The notes under the pieces are model-generated. The model had not been told where the DNA came from. It worked only from the letters and a program-made list of their open reading frames with translations, and searched no databases. A stretch of DNA of 64,000 nucleotides from Aliiroseovarius zhejiangensis (GTDB lineage: Bacteria > Pseudomonadota > Alphaproteobacteria > Rhodobacterales > Rhodobacteraceae). Positions 15,702-24,898 of this stretch are shown piece by piece. Position numbers and translations under genes: made by a program. Location: assembly GCF_014656375.1 (NCBI RefSeq), contig NZ_BNCH01000002.1, forward strand, positions 558,001 through 622,000, written 5' to 3'. How positions within the stretch are numbered: position 1 is the stretch's first letter; each line of letters starts with the position of its first letter.

Positions 15702-15971
15702 ATGGCACATAAAAAAGCAGGCGGTTCATCCCGTAACGGCCGCGACTCGGCCGGTCGTCGCCTTGGCGTCAAGAAATATGGCGGCGAAGCCGTGATTCCC
15801 GGCAACATCATCGTGCGTCAGCGCGGCACCAAAATGTGGCCGGGCGAAAATGTCGGCATGGGCAAGGATCACACCATCTTCGCGACCGCCGAAGGCGCCG
15901 TCAAATTCCATAAGGGCCTGAAAGGCCGCACCTTTATTTCGGTTCTCCCGGTGGCGGAGGCCGCCGAGTAA
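15702..15971 (+). CDS. rpmA: Large-subunit ribosomal protein L27
   Basis: 89 aa, usual length. The N-terminus [20 protein letters not shown] is the characteristic L27 tail that reaches the peptidyl-transferase centre of the ribosome, followed by [28 protein letters not shown] precedes the ATG. The gene follows rplU in the order conserved across bacteria and is closed by a strong terminator 29 nt downstream. Confidence 0.97.
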   Translation: MAHKKAGGSSRNGRDSAGRRLGVKKYGGEAVIPGNIIVRQRGTKMWPGENVGMGKDHTIFATAEGAVKFHKGLKGRTFISVLPVAEAAE

Positions 15972-16000
15972 GCCGAACCTGACAAGGTTGTGAAAAACCA

Positions 16001-16035
16001 GGGGCCGGCTGTGAAAGCCGGCCCCTTTTCTTTTT
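16001..16035 (+). terminator. Intrinsic terminator of the rplU–rpmA operon
   Basis: Perfect 10-bp stem GGGGCCGGCT/AGCCGGCCCC with a GTGAA loop, followed by TTTTCTTTTT. A textbook Rho-independent terminator. Confidence 0.93.
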
Positions 16036-16167
16036 GTATCAAACACCTATCTGCCATTCATCGGGATTTCACAATTTGGTCTTAATGCCCGCCATATCCT
16101 GCGATATGCCGCATAGACAGACCTGACCACCCCGGTGCGTTCTGCGCTTTTCAGAGGAGGGAAAGCC

Positions 16168-16707
16168 ATGAAGCATGTTGAGATCACACGCCAGCCGCTG
16201 ATTGAAGCGGACCGCTTTGTGCTCCGCCCTGTCCGCCGTTCGGATGTGGGGATGCTGTCCATGTATACGGCGGATGAACGTGTGGCCTCGGGCACGCGGT
16301 CGATCCCGCACCCTCTGCCGCCCGGCACGACCGAGGCGTTCATCGAACGATCATTGCAGGATGGGCGCCGGGAAGATGTCTGGGTGATGGATGGCGCGCG
16401 TGATGACGGGCGCGAGGTTCTGGGCGTGATCAGCCTGACCCAGCTGGACCGGGCGCAATCGCAGCTAGGCTATTGGGTTGCGCCGGGGTTCTGGAACACC
16501 GGGATTGCATCCGAAGCGGTGCAGGCGCTTGTCGCGGCGAACCCCCAGAACAACACCTCGATCTTTGCCGAGGTGTTTCAGGACAACCCGGCCTCGGCCC
16601 GTGTGCTGACCCATGCCGGTTTTGAATATATCGGGGATGCCGAAAGCCATTGCGTGTCCCGCAATGCCAATGTGCCGACCTGGACCTATATCAATAAGAT
16701 CTCGTAA
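16168..16707 (+). CDS. GNAT family N-acetyltransferase (RimJ/RimL type), first of three
   Basis: 179 aa from ATG 16168, preceded by AGGAGGG. N-terminal ADRFVLRPVRRSDVGMLSMY is typical of the RimJ/RimL (Acetyltransf_3) subgroup. The acetyl-CoA motif lies around LGYWVAPGFWNTGIASEAVQ (about 108–127), where the canonical Q/RxxGxG/A is relaxed to WNTGIA. The Asn/Ala-rich [19 protein letters not shown] closes the domain. The substrate could be a ribosomal-protein N-terminus or a small amine; context (ribosomal genes, obgE) favours the former only weakly. Three GNAT genes run head-to-tail here with short gaps. Confidence 0.85.
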   Translation: MKHVEITRQPLIEADRFVLRPVRRSDVGMLSMYTADERVASGTRSIPHPLPPGTTEAFIERSLQDGRREDVWVMDGARDDGREVLGVISLTQLDRAQSQLGYWVAPGFWNTGIASEAVQALVAANPQNNTSIFAEVFQDNPASARVLTHAGFEYIGDAESHCVSRNANVPTWTYINKIS

Positions 16708-16716
16708 GCTGTTGTC

Positions 16717-17235
16717 ATGGCAGATAAGTTTGTGATCAGGGCGGGGCGGCTGACGCTTCGCCCGCTTGGGGCTGCGGATGGCGAGCAGGTGGTTGACTTG
16801 CTGAACGATTACGAGGTTTCGCGCTGGCTGACGGTCGTGCCGCATCCCTATCGCTTGTCCGATTTCAACGGCTTTCTGACTCATCTGGCCGACACCTCGC
16901 CATTGGGCGGGTTGGCGATCGAGCAAAATGGGCAGGTCATGGGCGTGATCGGGCTGGACCCGACGCTGGGCTATTGGCTGGGGCGTGTCCATCAGGGGCG
17001 CGGCGTGATGACCGAGGCGGCGACGGCGTTGGTCGATTGGGCCTTCGAAAACCTTGAAATCGACCGGATCGGATCGGGTTATTTTCGCGGCAACGCCGCC
17101 TCGCGGGCCGTGCTGACAAAGCTCGGTTTTCGCGAAACTGGCGTGATCGAACGGGTGAACTGTGTTGCGCAAGGCACTGTTGTGGAACTGATAAAGCTCG
17201 ATTTGTCCCGCGACGGCTGGCAGCGTTCCCAATGA
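16717..17235 (+). CDS. GNAT family N-acetyltransferase, second of three
   Basis: 172 aa. It carries AGRLTLRPLGAADGEQVVDL at the start, LGYWLGRVHQGRGVMTEAAT with an intact QGRGV acetyl-CoA-binding loop, and GSGYFRGNAASRAVLTKLGF near the end, the standard order of GNAT motifs. The gene starts 9 nt after the previous one and its TGA overlaps the next ATG (ATGA). Substrate unknown; it is a diverged paralogue of its two neighbours. Confidence 0.85.
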   Translation: MADKFVIRAGRLTLRPLGAADGEQVVDLLNDYEVSRWLTVVPHPYRLSDFNGFLTHLADTSPLGGLAIEQNGQVMGVIGLDPTLGYWLGRVHQGRGVMTEAATALVDWAFENLEIDRIGSGYFRGNAASRAVLTKLGFRETGVIERVNCVAQGTVVELIKLDLSRDGWQRSQ

Positions 17236-17747
17236 TGACCCGGCTCGTCACCGACCGGTTGATGATGCGCCGCCTTCAGCCGTCGGATGCCGAGGCATTT
17301 CATGCGCTCGTGTCGCATTTCGACGTGGTGCGCATGACGTCCAGTTGGCCCTGGCCCGCCGATCCTGCCTTCACCCGGTCGCGCTGTCATCCTTGTGACC
17401 CGGTGACGGGCATGGCCGGGCCGGTGTTTCATCGCGGCCAGTTGGTCGGCGCCATGGGCATCATGTCCCGCGACGAAGCAGGCCCCGAAATGGGCTATAT
17501 GTTTGCGCCGGAACATTGGGGCCGGGGGTTTGCCACCGAAATGGGGCAAAAACTGATCACGCATGTCTGGGCGCAGTATGACTGGGACGTGGTCCGCGCC
17601 ACGGCGTTTTTCGACAACCCGGCATCCGCGCGGGTTCTGACCAAGCTGGGCTTTGTCGAAACCGAACCGACATCAGGCCGGTGCGTTGCGCGCGGGGGGG
17701 ATTTTCCGCTGCGCAGCTTCATCCTGCCGCGCCCTGCAGGATTCTGA
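17232..17747 (+). CDS. GNAT family N-acetyltransferase, third of three
   Basis: 171 aa, starting in a 4-nt overlap with the preceding gene. Motifs: [40 protein letters not shown] (HWGRGFA is the acetyl-CoA loop), and [20 protein letters not shown]. Its middle region ([20 protein letters not shown]) differs from its neighbours and probably shapes a different substrate pocket. It is followed by obgE after an 89-nt gap. Confidence 0.85.
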   Translation: MMTRLVTDRLMMRRLQPSDAEAFHALVSHFDVVRMTSSWPWPADPAFTRSRCHPCDPVTGMAGPVFHRGQLVGAMGIMSRDEAGPEMGYMFAPEHWGRGFATEMGQKLITHVWAQYDWDVVRATAFFDNPASARVLTKLGFVETEPTSGRCVARGGDFPLRSFILPRPAGF

Positions 17748-17836
17748 GCGGATTGCGCGTCAAACCGCTTGAACTCTTGAGCCTCGGCGCATTTCCCTCT
17801 ATCGCCAATACCGTAACCAGAAAAGGCGTGTGCCCC

Positions 17837-18868
17837 ATGAAATTCCTCGATCTAGCCAAGGTCTATATCCGGTCCGGGTCCGGTGGCGGGGGCTGCGTGT
17901 CGTTCCGGCGCGAAAAGTATATTGAATACGGCGGTCCCGATGGCGGCGATGGCGGGCGTGGCGGCAACGTGGTGGTCGAGGTCGTCGACGGGCTGAACAC
18001 GCTGATCGACTTTCGCTATCAGCAGCACTTTTTCGCGGGCAATGGACGCCCCGGCATGGGGCAGCAGCGCACCGGCGCAGATGGCGACGATATCGTGCTG
18101 CGCGTGCCCGTCGGGACCGAAATTCTGGACGAAGATCAGGAAACCGTGATCGCCGACATGACCGAGGTTGGACAGCGGTTCGTGCTGGCCAAGGGCGGTA
18201 ATGGCGGCTTCGGCAACCTGCACTTCACCAGTTCCACCAACCGCGCCCCGCGCCGCGCCAATCCGGGGCAGGAGGGGGTTGAGCGCACGATCTGGCTGCG
18301 CCTGAAGCTGATCGCCGATGTTGGCCTGCTGGGATTGCCCAATGCCGGCAAGTCGACCTTTCTGGCGGCGACCTCGAACGCGCGGCCGAAGATCGCGGAT
18401 TACCCCTTCACCACGCTGCACCCCAATCTGGGCGTGGTCGGTGTGGATGGGGCCGAGTTCGTGGTGGCCGACATTCCCGGTTTGATCGAAGGTGCGTCCG
18501 AAGGACGTGGCCTGGGCGATTTGTTCCTTGGGCACGTAGAGCGGTGCTCCGTCCTGCTGCACCTGGTTGACGGCACATCCGAGGATGTGGTCGGGGACTG
18601 GCAGACGATCATCACCGAGATCGAAGCCTATGGCGACATCCTGGGCGGCAAACCGCGCGTTACGGTTTTGAACAAGATCGACGCGCTGGATGATGAAGAA
18701 CGCGAAGAGAAGCGCAAGACGCTTGAGGCTGTCGCGGGTCCCGTGATGCTGATGTCGGGCGTTGCACATGAGGGCACGACCGAGGTGCTGCGGGCGTTGC
18801 GCAAGGAAATTTCGGACGACCGCATCCGTCAGAAACCCCAAGAGGAGAAGCAGACGTGGCAACCCTGA
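17837..18868 (+). CDS. obgE: GTPase ObgE/CgtA, ribosome assembly
   Basis: 343 aa, normal length, from ATG 17837 ([20 protein letters not shown]). The N-terminal Obg fold is glycine-rich ([15 protein letters not shown]). The GTPase domain has G1 GLPNAGKS (about 166–173), G3 DIPGLIEGA and G4 NKID. ObgE binds the 50S subunit and acts in late ribosome assembly and stress control. The location next to rplU–rpmA is widely conserved. The 3' end overlaps proB by 13 nt, so proB is probably co-expressed. Confidence 0.96.
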   Translation: MKFLDLAKVYIRSGSGGGGCVSFRREKYIEYGGPDGGDGGRGGNVVVEVVDGLNTLIDFRYQQHFFAGNGRPGMGQQRTGADGDDIVLRVPVGTEILDEDQETVIADMTEVGQRFVLAKGGNGGFGNLHFTSSTNRAPRRANPGQEGVERTIWLRLKLIADVGLLGLPNAGKSTFLAATSNARPKIADYPFTTLHPNLGVVGVDGAEFVVADIPGLIEGASEGRGLGDLFLGHVERCSVLLHLVDGTSEDVVGDWQTIITEIEAYGDILGGKPRVTVLNKIDALDDEEREEKRKTLEAVAGPVMLMSGVAHEGTTEVLRALRKEISDDRIRQKPQEEKQTWQP

Positions 18869-19962
18869 CCCAGGCTGACCGCATCGTTGTCAAGATCGGC
18901 TCGGCGCTTCTGGTCGACGTTGCGACGGGGGCGCTGAAATCTGATTGGTTGCAGTCTCTGGCCGCCGATGTTGCTGTCTTCAAGGCGCGCGGGGCGGATG
19001 TCGTTCTGGTCTCGTCTGGCTCGATCGCGCTGGGGCGCGGTGTGTTGGGTCTGCCCGCAGGCACCTTGTCGCTGGAACAATCGCAGGCCGCTGCCGCTGT
19101 CGGTCAGATCCGGCTGGCGCGGGCCTATGAAGAAGCATTGGCGCCGTTGGGCGCAACCACCGCGCAAGTTCTGGTCACGCTGGAGGACAGCGCGGATCGC
19201 CGCCGCTATCTGAACACACGCGCAACGCTTGAGACCCTTCTGTCGCTGGGCGTCGTGCCCATCGTGAACGAAAATGATACGGTCGCCACGGATGAAATCC
19301 GCTTTGGTGACAATGACCGGCTGGCCGCGCAAGTGGCCGTCACGGTGGGCGCTGATCATCTGGTGCTTCTGTCCGATGTGGACGGCTTCTATTCGGGCAA
19401 CCCCAAGGATGATCCCGCCGCCACCCGCTATGATGTGATCGACACCATCACGCCCGAGATCGAGGCGATGGCGGGCGACGCGGGCACGGGGTTGTCCAAG
19501 GGCGGCATGAAAACCAAGGTGATGGCCGCGAAAACGGCAACCGGGGCAGGGTGCGACATGACGATCACACTGGGGTCGCGGATGAACCCGCTCAGCGCCC
19601 TGGCCGAAGGTGCTGCGGCGACCCTGTTTGCCGCGCGCACCGATCCGAAGGCGGCGCGCAAGCACTGGATCGCTTCGATGAAATCACGCGGCGCGGTGGT
19701 GGTGGATCAGGGGGCGGAACGCGCGCTGCGATCCGGGAAATCGCTGCTGCCCGCCGGGGTGGCGGCGGTGCGCGGTGAATTTCAGCGCGGCGATCCGGTG
19801 GAGATCCACAGCACGGGGGGCACCCATCTGGGCGCGGGGCTGAGCCGCTACACGGCGGACGAGGCCCGGGCGATCAAAGGCCAGCGGTCGGACCGGATCG
19901 AGGCCATTCTGGGCTATCCGGGCCGCGCCGCCCTGATCCATCGCGACGACATGGCCCTGTAA
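18856..19962 (+). CDS. proB: Glutamate 5-kinase
   Basis: 368 aa from a GTG at 18856, preceded by GAGGAG inside the end of obgE. It catalyses the first step of proline synthesis, ATP-dependent phosphorylation of glutamate. Motifs: [13 protein letters not shown] at the start, [37 protein letters not shown], and [13 protein letters not shown] of the amino-acid-kinase fold. The C-terminal third (from about residue 278) is a PUA domain. Proline feedback normally acts on this enzyme. proA follows 30 nt later. Confidence 0.96.
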   Translation: MATLTQADRIVVKIGSALLVDVATGALKSDWLQSLAADVAVFKARGADVVLVSSGSIALGRGVLGLPAGTLSLEQSQAAAAVGQIRLARAYEEALAPLGATTAQVLVTLEDSADRRRYLNTRATLETLLSLGVVPIVNENDTVATDEIRFGDNDRLAAQVAVTVGADHLVLLSDVDGFYSGNPKDDPAATRYDVIDTITPEIEAMAGDAGTGLSKGGMKTKVMAAKTATGAGCDMTITLGSRMNPLSALAEGAAATLFAARTDPKAARKHWIASMKSRGAVVVDQGAERALRSGKSLLPAGVAAVRGEFQRGDPVEIHSTGGTHLGAGLSRYTADEARAIKGQRSDRIEAILGYPGRAALIHRDDMAL

Positions 19963-19992
19963 GAACAACGACCAAGGGAACGGAGATCAACC

Positions 19993-21240
19993 ATGAGCGA
20001 AGACATCACATCCATGATGGCCGACATCGGACGCCGCGCCCGCGATGCGGCCAAGGTGCTTGCCTTCGCTCCGGCTGCGGCCAAGGAAAAGGCGTTGATC
20101 GCCGCGGCCGACGCCTGTTGGGCGCGCCGGGCCGAGATCATTGCCGCCAACGAAAAGGACATGGCGTTTGGCCGCGACAAGGGCCTGTCGCCCGCGATGT
20201 TGGACCGGCTGATGCTGGACGAGGATCGTATCAAGGGCATGTGCGACGGTCTGCGCGCCGTGGCAGGGCAAGCCGATCCGGTGGGCGAGGTGCTGGCGGA
20301 ATGGGATCGTCCCTCGGGCTTGCATATCAAGCGGGTGCGCACCCCCTTGGGCGTGATCGGCGTGATCTATGAAAGTCGCCCCAATGTGACGGCGGATGCG
20401 GGCGCGCTTTGCCTGAAGGCGGGCAATGCCGTGATCCTGCGCGGTGGGTCCGAAAGCTTCCATTCCGCCGGGTTGATCCATGCCTGCCTGCAAGACGGTT
20501 TGCGTGCCGCGGGACTTCCCGAAGACGCAATCCAGCGCGTGCCGACCCGTGACCGTGCGGCGGTCAGCGCGATGCTGACCATGACGGATTATATCGACGT
20601 GATCGTGCCGCGCGGCGGCAAGGGGCTGGTGGGCCTGGTGCAGCGCGAAGCCCGCGTGCCGGTTTTCGCCCATCTTGAAGGGATCGTGCATATCTTCATC
20701 GACAAGGATGCCGACCCCGACAAGGCCCGCCGGGTGGTGATGAACGCCAAGACGCGCCGCACCGGCATTTGCGGCGCGGCGGAATGTCTGTTGGTGCACC
20801 GCGACGCGGTGGCCCTTGGGCAAACAATCCTGGATGACCTGATGGACGCCGGGGTTCAGGTTCACGCGGGCGAGGGGTTGACCGGCACCATCGCCGCCAC
20901 CGAGGATGACTGGGGCAAGGAATTTCTGGACAGCATCATCGCCGCGCGGGTGGTTGATGACGTGGACGGGGCGATTGACCACATCAACCGCTATTCATCC
21001 TCGCACACCGACGCGATCCTGACGGAAAATGACGCGACCGCCGAGCGGTTCTTTACCCGGCTGGACAGCGCGATTCTGATGCGCAATGCCTCGACCCAGT
21101 TCGCCGATGGGGGCGAGTTCGGCATGGGGGCCGAGATCGGCATCGCCACCGGCAAGATGCATGCGCGCGGGCCGGTGGGGGCGGCTCAGCTCACTTCGTT
21201 CAAGTATCTGGTCGAAGGCGACGGGACGACCCGCGCGTGA
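19993..21240 (+). CDS. proA: Gamma-glutamyl phosphate reductase
   Basis: 415 aa, standard length. NADPH-dependent reduction of gamma-glutamyl phosphate to glutamate semialdehyde, the second step of proline synthesis. Motifs: [31 protein letters not shown], and the catalytic Cys in [17 protein letters not shown]; ends with [31 protein letters not shown] precedes the ATG. Operon with proB. The next gene is convergent, with only 6 nt between stop codons. Confidence 0.96.
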   Translation: MSEDITSMMADIGRRARDAAKVLAFAPAAAKEKALIAAADACWARRAEIIAANEKDMAFGRDKGLSPAMLDRLMLDEDRIKGMCDGLRAVAGQADPVGEVLAEWDRPSGLHIKRVRTPLGVIGVIYESRPNVTADAGALCLKAGNAVILRGGSESFHSAGLIHACLQDGLRAAGLPEDAIQRVPTRDRAAVSAMLTMTDYIDVIVPRGGKGLVGLVQREARVPVFAHLEGIVHIFIDKDADPDKARRVVMNAKTRRTGICGAAECLLVHRDAVALGQTILDDLMDAGVQVHAGEGLTGTIAATEDDWGKEFLDSIIAARVVDDVDGAIDHINRYSSSHTDAILTENDATAERFFTRLDSAILMRNASTQFADGGEFGMGAEIGIATGKMHARGPVGAAQLTSFKYLVEGDGTTRA

Positions 21241-21246
21241 TGGTAT

Positions 21247-21847
21247 TCAAAACTCGACGTTGATCGAATGATCCGACAGCGTCACCCCGGCGGTTCGGTT
21301 CTGGCGCGCCAGTTCCGGTGCGATCAGGGCAAAATGGACCTGGGCCGGGGGCACATCGGTGTCGCCCTGCGGGGTGCTTAACAAGGCCCAAAGGTCCGGA
21401 TCCAGCTTCAGCTTGTCGGCCACACCCCGGATCGTCCAATGATCCCCGTCACGCCGGACGCTGATCCGGCCCCCCCCAGGGCATCGCGCTTTCAAAGCAT
21501 TGCAGGATCAGGAAAGCCAGTTTGACACAGGCGCGGGGCTGGCTGCCTTCCGGTGTCCAGTCCACCTCGATCTTGCGGCCATCGACACCGGGGGCGAGGA
21601 TGCTGCGAATTTCGCCGTCCGCGATCATCTGATCATCTGGCGCCGCCCCGAAGGCCACGCGGAAATATCGGATGCGCAGGTTGGCATTGGTCACGCTTTC
21701 CGCAATCAGCGCCATTTCCGGGCTGTCAGCCATTCCGGAAAGCTGCAAAAGCTCAACACCATTGCCGATCGCCCCCAAAGGGCTGATAAGGTCGTGGCAG
21801 ATGCGGGAACCGATAAGCGCCGTCAGGTCGCGGTTATGTTGTGTCAT
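21247..21847 (-). pseudogene. chpT: chpT, histidine phosphotransferase, split by a +1 frameshift in a G8 run
   Basis: Two overlapping frames together make one ChpT-like protein of about 200 aa. The 5' part (MTQHNRDLTALIGSRICHDL) has the phospho-acceptor His18 in the CHDLISPLG helix and runs to FESAMPWGG. The 3' part resumes at GGRISVRRDGDHWTIRGVAD and ends HSINVEF, completing the degenerate HATPase-like domain. The junction is a run of eight G on the coding strand (eight C at 21470–21477); with seven G the frame is continuous. ChpT passes phosphate from the hybrid kinase CckA to CtrA and CpdR. Either a real lesion or, quite possibly, a homopolymer sequencing error. AAGG precedes the start at 21847. 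Confidence 0.8.
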
Positions 21848-21873
21848 GGGGTCGCCTTGAATAGGAGGGCAGG

Positions 21874-22074
21874 ATGGGAATGGGATCATTGCTGGAGCCG
21901 GGCATGCTGGTGCGTCACCCCGAGAAACCCGATTGGGGTCTGGGACAGGTGCAGTCCAATATCGGGGGCAAGATCACGGTGAATTTCGAACATGCCGGAA
22001 AACAGGTTATCCTGTCGGATCTGGTAGATCTCATGCCTGTGTTTGAACCTCCGCATTCAACCAGAAGAAACTAG
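21874..22074 (+). CDS. DUF3553 domain small protein
   Basis: 66 aa. The sequence MLVRHPEKPDWGLGQVQSNI then GGKITVNFEHAGKQVI matches the DUF3553 pattern, a small β-barrel-like fold with 'V-x-P-x-WGxGxVQS' and 'VxFxxAGKK'. The same fold occurs at the C-terminus of some UvrD/Rep-type helicases; the free-standing version has no assigned function. TAGGAGGG stands before the start. It is divergent from chpT, an arrangement I recall from other Rhodobacterales. Confidence 0.75.
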   Translation: MGMGSLLEPGMLVRHPEKPDWGLGQVQSNIGGKITVNFEHAGKQVILSDLVDLMPVFEPPHSTRRN

Positions 22075-22159
22075 ATTTCTGTTTCTGCAACCATAGGAGG
22101 TATCCAGCCCGGTTGCAAACCCGAAACCATCGCCATAGAAGCCCAGCGAGGTTAGCAAA

Positions 22160-22948
22160 GTGTTAAAGACGATGCCCCAGCCCGATTTTCTTTTGCGACT
22201 GGCCCGGGACGAGGCCGATCTGATTGCCGCCCAACGCCTGCGCTATGATGTGTTTGTTGATGAATTGGGCGGCGATGGCGCTTTGGTGGACCACGACGCG
22301 CGGCTGGAACGGGATGCTTTCGACCCCCATTTCGATCACCTGATCCTGTTCGATCAGGCACGGGCAGGCTGTCCCGCCGTGGGGGTCTATCGGTTGTTGC
22401 GCAGCGACATGCTGTCGGACGCGCCCGGCGGAGTGGACCGGTTCTATTCGGAAGACGAATATGATCTGAGCGTGCTGAAACACTCGCGCCGCAGATTGCT
22501 GGAACTGGGCCGCTCGTGTCTGCATCGCGATTATCGCGGGGGCAGCGCGATGATGGTCATGTGGGCAGGTCTTGCCGACTATGTCGACCTGCACCAGATC
22601 GACATCATGTTCGGTGTGGCCTCGTTCCACGGGACCGATATTGACGCATTGAAAGCCCCGTTATCCCTGCTGCACCATCGTCATCTTGCACCGCCAGAGT
22701 TGCGGGTGCGGGCGCGACCGGCACATTACCAGCCCATGGATTTGATGGACGAGGATCAGATCGACCGCCCCGCCGCGATGCGGGCTGTGCCAGCCCTGAT
22801 CAAGGCCTATCTGAGACTGGGAGGGGTCGTCGGCGACGGGGCCTATGTCGACCACGCCTTCAACACCACCGATGTCTGCCTGATCATGGACACCAAACGA
22901 ATGAGCCAGACGCACAAGGCGATCTATGCCGGGGGCAGGCGCAGATGA
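22160..22948 (+). CDS. olsB: L-ornithine N-alpha-acyltransferase (ornithine lipid synthesis, first step)
   Basis: 262 aa from GTG 22160; the ATG at 22172 is an alternative. It transfers a 3-hydroxyacyl chain from acyl-ACP to ornithine, giving lyso-ornithine lipid. Family signatures: LIAAQRLRYDVFVDELGGDG, RLLELGRSCLHRDYRGGSAM and MFGVASFHGTDID, then LRVRARPAHYQPM. No transmembrane segment; probably membrane-associated. The gene overlaps the next one by 4 nt (ATGA), giving an olsBA operon. Ornithine lipids often rise under phosphate limitation, but no clear Pho box was seen upstream. Confidence 0.93.
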   Translation: MLKTMPQPDFLLRLARDEADLIAAQRLRYDVFVDELGGDGALVDHDARLERDAFDPHFDHLILFDQARAGCPAVGVYRLLRSDMLSDAPGGVDRFYSEDEYDLSVLKHSRRRLLELGRSCLHRDYRGGSAMMVMWAGLADYVDLHQIDIMFGVASFHGTDIDALKAPLSLLHHRHLAPPELRVRARPAHYQPMDLMDEDQIDRPAAMRAVPALIKAYLRLGGVVGDGAYVDHAFNTTDVCLIMDTKRMSQTHKAIYAGGRRR

Positions 22949-23781
22949 CGGCCCTGTGGCAGGATGAACCAGAGCCGCAGGTGTCTCACCCGCGCGGTCT
23001 GGACTGGGTCAGGGTCGTTCTGCGCGGTCTGCCGCTGGCCATTTTGGTCTTTGGCGGGCTGGCCGTCCTGCTTCTGGTGCGACTGGTCGAGCGTCCGTTG
23101 TTCGGCGTCCAGCGCCCCCTGACACCGCATATCACCCAGATCGTCTGCCGCACGGCATTCGTGGTCCTGGGCATTCCCTATGCGACGACCGGCACCCCGA
23201 TGCGCGAAAACGGGGCGGTGGTGTCGAACCACGCCGGTTGGCTGGACATCTTTGCGCTGAACGCCCGAAAACGCGTTTATTTCGTCTCGAAATCCGAAGT
23301 GGCCAGCTGGCCGGGTATCGGCTGGCTCGCCCGCGCGACCGGAACGGTGTTCATCAATCGCGACCGGCGCGAGGCCAAAGGGCAGATCGAGGTGTTTCGG
23401 GATCGTCTGTCTGCCGGGCACAAGCTGTTGTTCTTTCCCGAAGGTACATCCAGCGACTCGCGCCGCGTTTTGCCCTTCAAATCAACGCTTTTCGCGGCGT
23501 TCTTCGCAGACGAGCTGCGCGAATTCATGTGGGTGCAACCGGTGACATTGCGCTATATCCCCCCCGCCGGTGCCGATCCGCGCTTTTACGGCTGGTGGGG
23601 CGATATGGAGTTTGCGCCACATCTGATACAGACGCTGGCCGCACCCCGCCAAGGGCGGGTCGAACTGGTCTATCACCCGCCGGTCAAGGTGTCGGATTTC
23701 GACAGCCGCAAGGCGCTGGCCGCCCATTGCGAGGCGGCGGTGCGTGCGGGTCTGGGCGATCTTGATGTCGAGACGTCTTAG
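22945..23781 (+). CDS. olsA: 1-acyl-glycerol-3-phosphate/lyso-ornithine lipid acyltransferase (PlsC family)
   Basis: 278 aa. Catalytic HX4D motif in VSNHAGWLDIFALNA (about residues 92–106) and the substrate-binding FFPEGTSSDS (about 163–172), both standard for PlsC-type O-acyltransferases. One membrane anchor, LAILVFGGLAVLLLVRLV (about 32–49). Coupling to olsB indicates that it adds the second acyl chain to lyso-ornithine lipid. It may also act on lysophosphatidic acid, as known for some OlsA enzymes. Its stop overlaps that of the convergent thiE-like gene. Confidence 0.92.
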   Translation: MTALWQDEPEPQVSHPRGLDWVRVVLRGLPLAILVFGGLAVLLLVRLVERPLFGVQRPLTPHITQIVCRTAFVVLGIPYATTGTPMRENGAVVSNHAGWLDIFALNARKRVYFVSKSEVASWPGIGWLARATGTVFINRDRREAKGQIEVFRDRLSAGHKLLFFPEGTSSDSRRVLPFKSTLFAAFFADELREFMWVQPVTLRYIPPAGADPRFYGWWGDMEFAPHLIQTLAAPRQGRVELVYHPPVKVSDFDSRKALAAHCEAAVRAGLGDLDVETS

Positions 23782-24407
23782 CCGCGCATCGCGTCCACCA
23801 GACGCCCCAGCGTGGCCGAGGGGTCGTCGGTGCGCCAGATCTCTTCACCAATGGCGAAGAAATCGGTGACGGGGGTCAATGCGCGGATCGTGTCCTCGTC
23901 CAGGGCGCCTTCAGCCACCACCGGCACTTCGATCATCTCGCTCCACCATCCGAAAAGATCGCGATCGGCGCGGCTGCCATCGCCCAGCGGTGTGGCACCG
24001 GCCGGGCCGAAGCTGACATAATCCGCGCCCATTTCACCCGCCGACATCCCGTCATGACGCGAGGCCCCGCAAAAGGCGCCGACGATGGCATCCGTGCCCA
24101 GGTCTTCGCGGGTTTTACGCATCCGGCGTGCGCCATCGCCCAGATGCACCCCGTCCAGCCCCAACCGTTCAACCATCAACACATGGTCGGCGATCACGAT
24201 GGGCACGTCGCGGGCATGGGCGACTTCGCGGCAGGCGTCGGCGGCGCGGGTGATGCGATCTTCGTCCGCGGTCGCCAGCGTCAGCCGCAGGCAAGCTGTC
24301 GCGTGCGCATCCAGAACCCGCGCCAGCTGGTCGGGAAAGCGAGACAATTCGAAATCGGGCGGTGTCACCAGATAAAGTTGGGGAAGTTCCAATTCGGTTT
24401 CGGCCAT
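23778..24407 (-). CDS. Thiamine phosphate synthase-like protein
   Basis: 209 aa. TIM-barrel protein of the ThiE/TenI family: LPQLYLVTPPDFE at the start, PIVIADHVLMVERLGLDGVH then LGDGARRMR (the region where ThiE has 'NDR…GVHLGQxD'), GADYVSFGPAGATPLG, and VVAEGALDEDTI. ThiE joins HMP-PP and thiazole phosphate. Here the NDR motif reads IADHV and the 'GPxFxTxTK' loop is FGPAGATPLG, so catalytic residues are altered and a ThiE-like or TenI-like side role is possible. No thi neighbours and no TPP riboswitch upstream. Confidence 0.75.
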   Translation of the reverse strand: MAETELELPQLYLVTPPDFELSRFPDQLARVLDAHATACLRLTLATADEDRITRAADACREVAHARDVPIVIADHVLMVERLGLDGVHLGDGARRMRKTREDLGTDAIVGAFCGASRHDGMSAGEMGADYVSFGPAGATPLGDGSRADRDLFGWWSEMIEVPVVAEGALDEDTIRALTPVTDFFAIGEEIWRTDDPSATLGRLVDAMRG

Positions 24408-24497
24408 CGCGTGTGGTCCTCTTCATCGGGTGTTTGCAGCTTCATAGACGACCTGCGCGTCTTTGCAAGCATCAGGGTGGCACGCGGTTGGACCGGG

Positions 24498-24827
24498 TTA
24501 TTTCGGGGGCAGGGTGGTCACATAGGCAAGGGCGAGTTCAAGCAGTGTCGTACGGGTGCCGTCATCTGCCACCGCCGCGGGGCCTGCGTCGATGAAGCCG
24601 CCCATCCGGCGTCCGGTGAAGGCCATCGGCTGGGCACCCGGCAGGGCCAGCGCCGCCGCTTCGTTCTCTTTTCCGACGCGATACATCGCGCCGTCCTTGT
24701 GCACCCCGCACAGCATGTTGCCATTCAGCATGAAGGCGATCCCGCCGAACATGCGCTTTTCGGCAAGCCCGTCCAGATCTTGCAGATCGTTCCTGAGAAG
24801 CTCCAGGGTTCCTTCGTCATACGCCAT
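24498..24827 (-). CDS. TfoX/Sxy N-terminal domain protein
   Basis: 109 aa. The sequence EKRMFGGIAFMLNGNMLCGV is the signature of the TfoX N-terminal domain; the C-terminal domain of the competence regulator is absent. The protein ends with a helical LLELALAYVTTLPPK. Stand-alone versions are common in alphaproteobacteria and have no defined role; a competence function should not be assumed. It is followed, divergently, by trmJ. Confidence 0.85.
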   Translation of the reverse strand: MAYDEGTLELLRNDLQDLDGLAEKRMFGGIAFMLNGNMLCGVHKDGAMYRVGKENEAAALALPGAQPMAFTGRRMGGFIDAGPAAVADDGTRTTLLELALAYVTTLPPK

Positions 24828-24898
24828 TCCAACGCCCCCTTCTTGCCCTGATCCTGCGGTCAGCGTATCACGCCGCCAGACAAAGGAAAGGATCGGTC

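Noticed and set aside
24408-24497. TPP riboswitch before the ThiE-like gene
   Set aside because: The upstream region (minus strand, from 24408) lacks the conserved CUGAGA and the other thi-box blocks.
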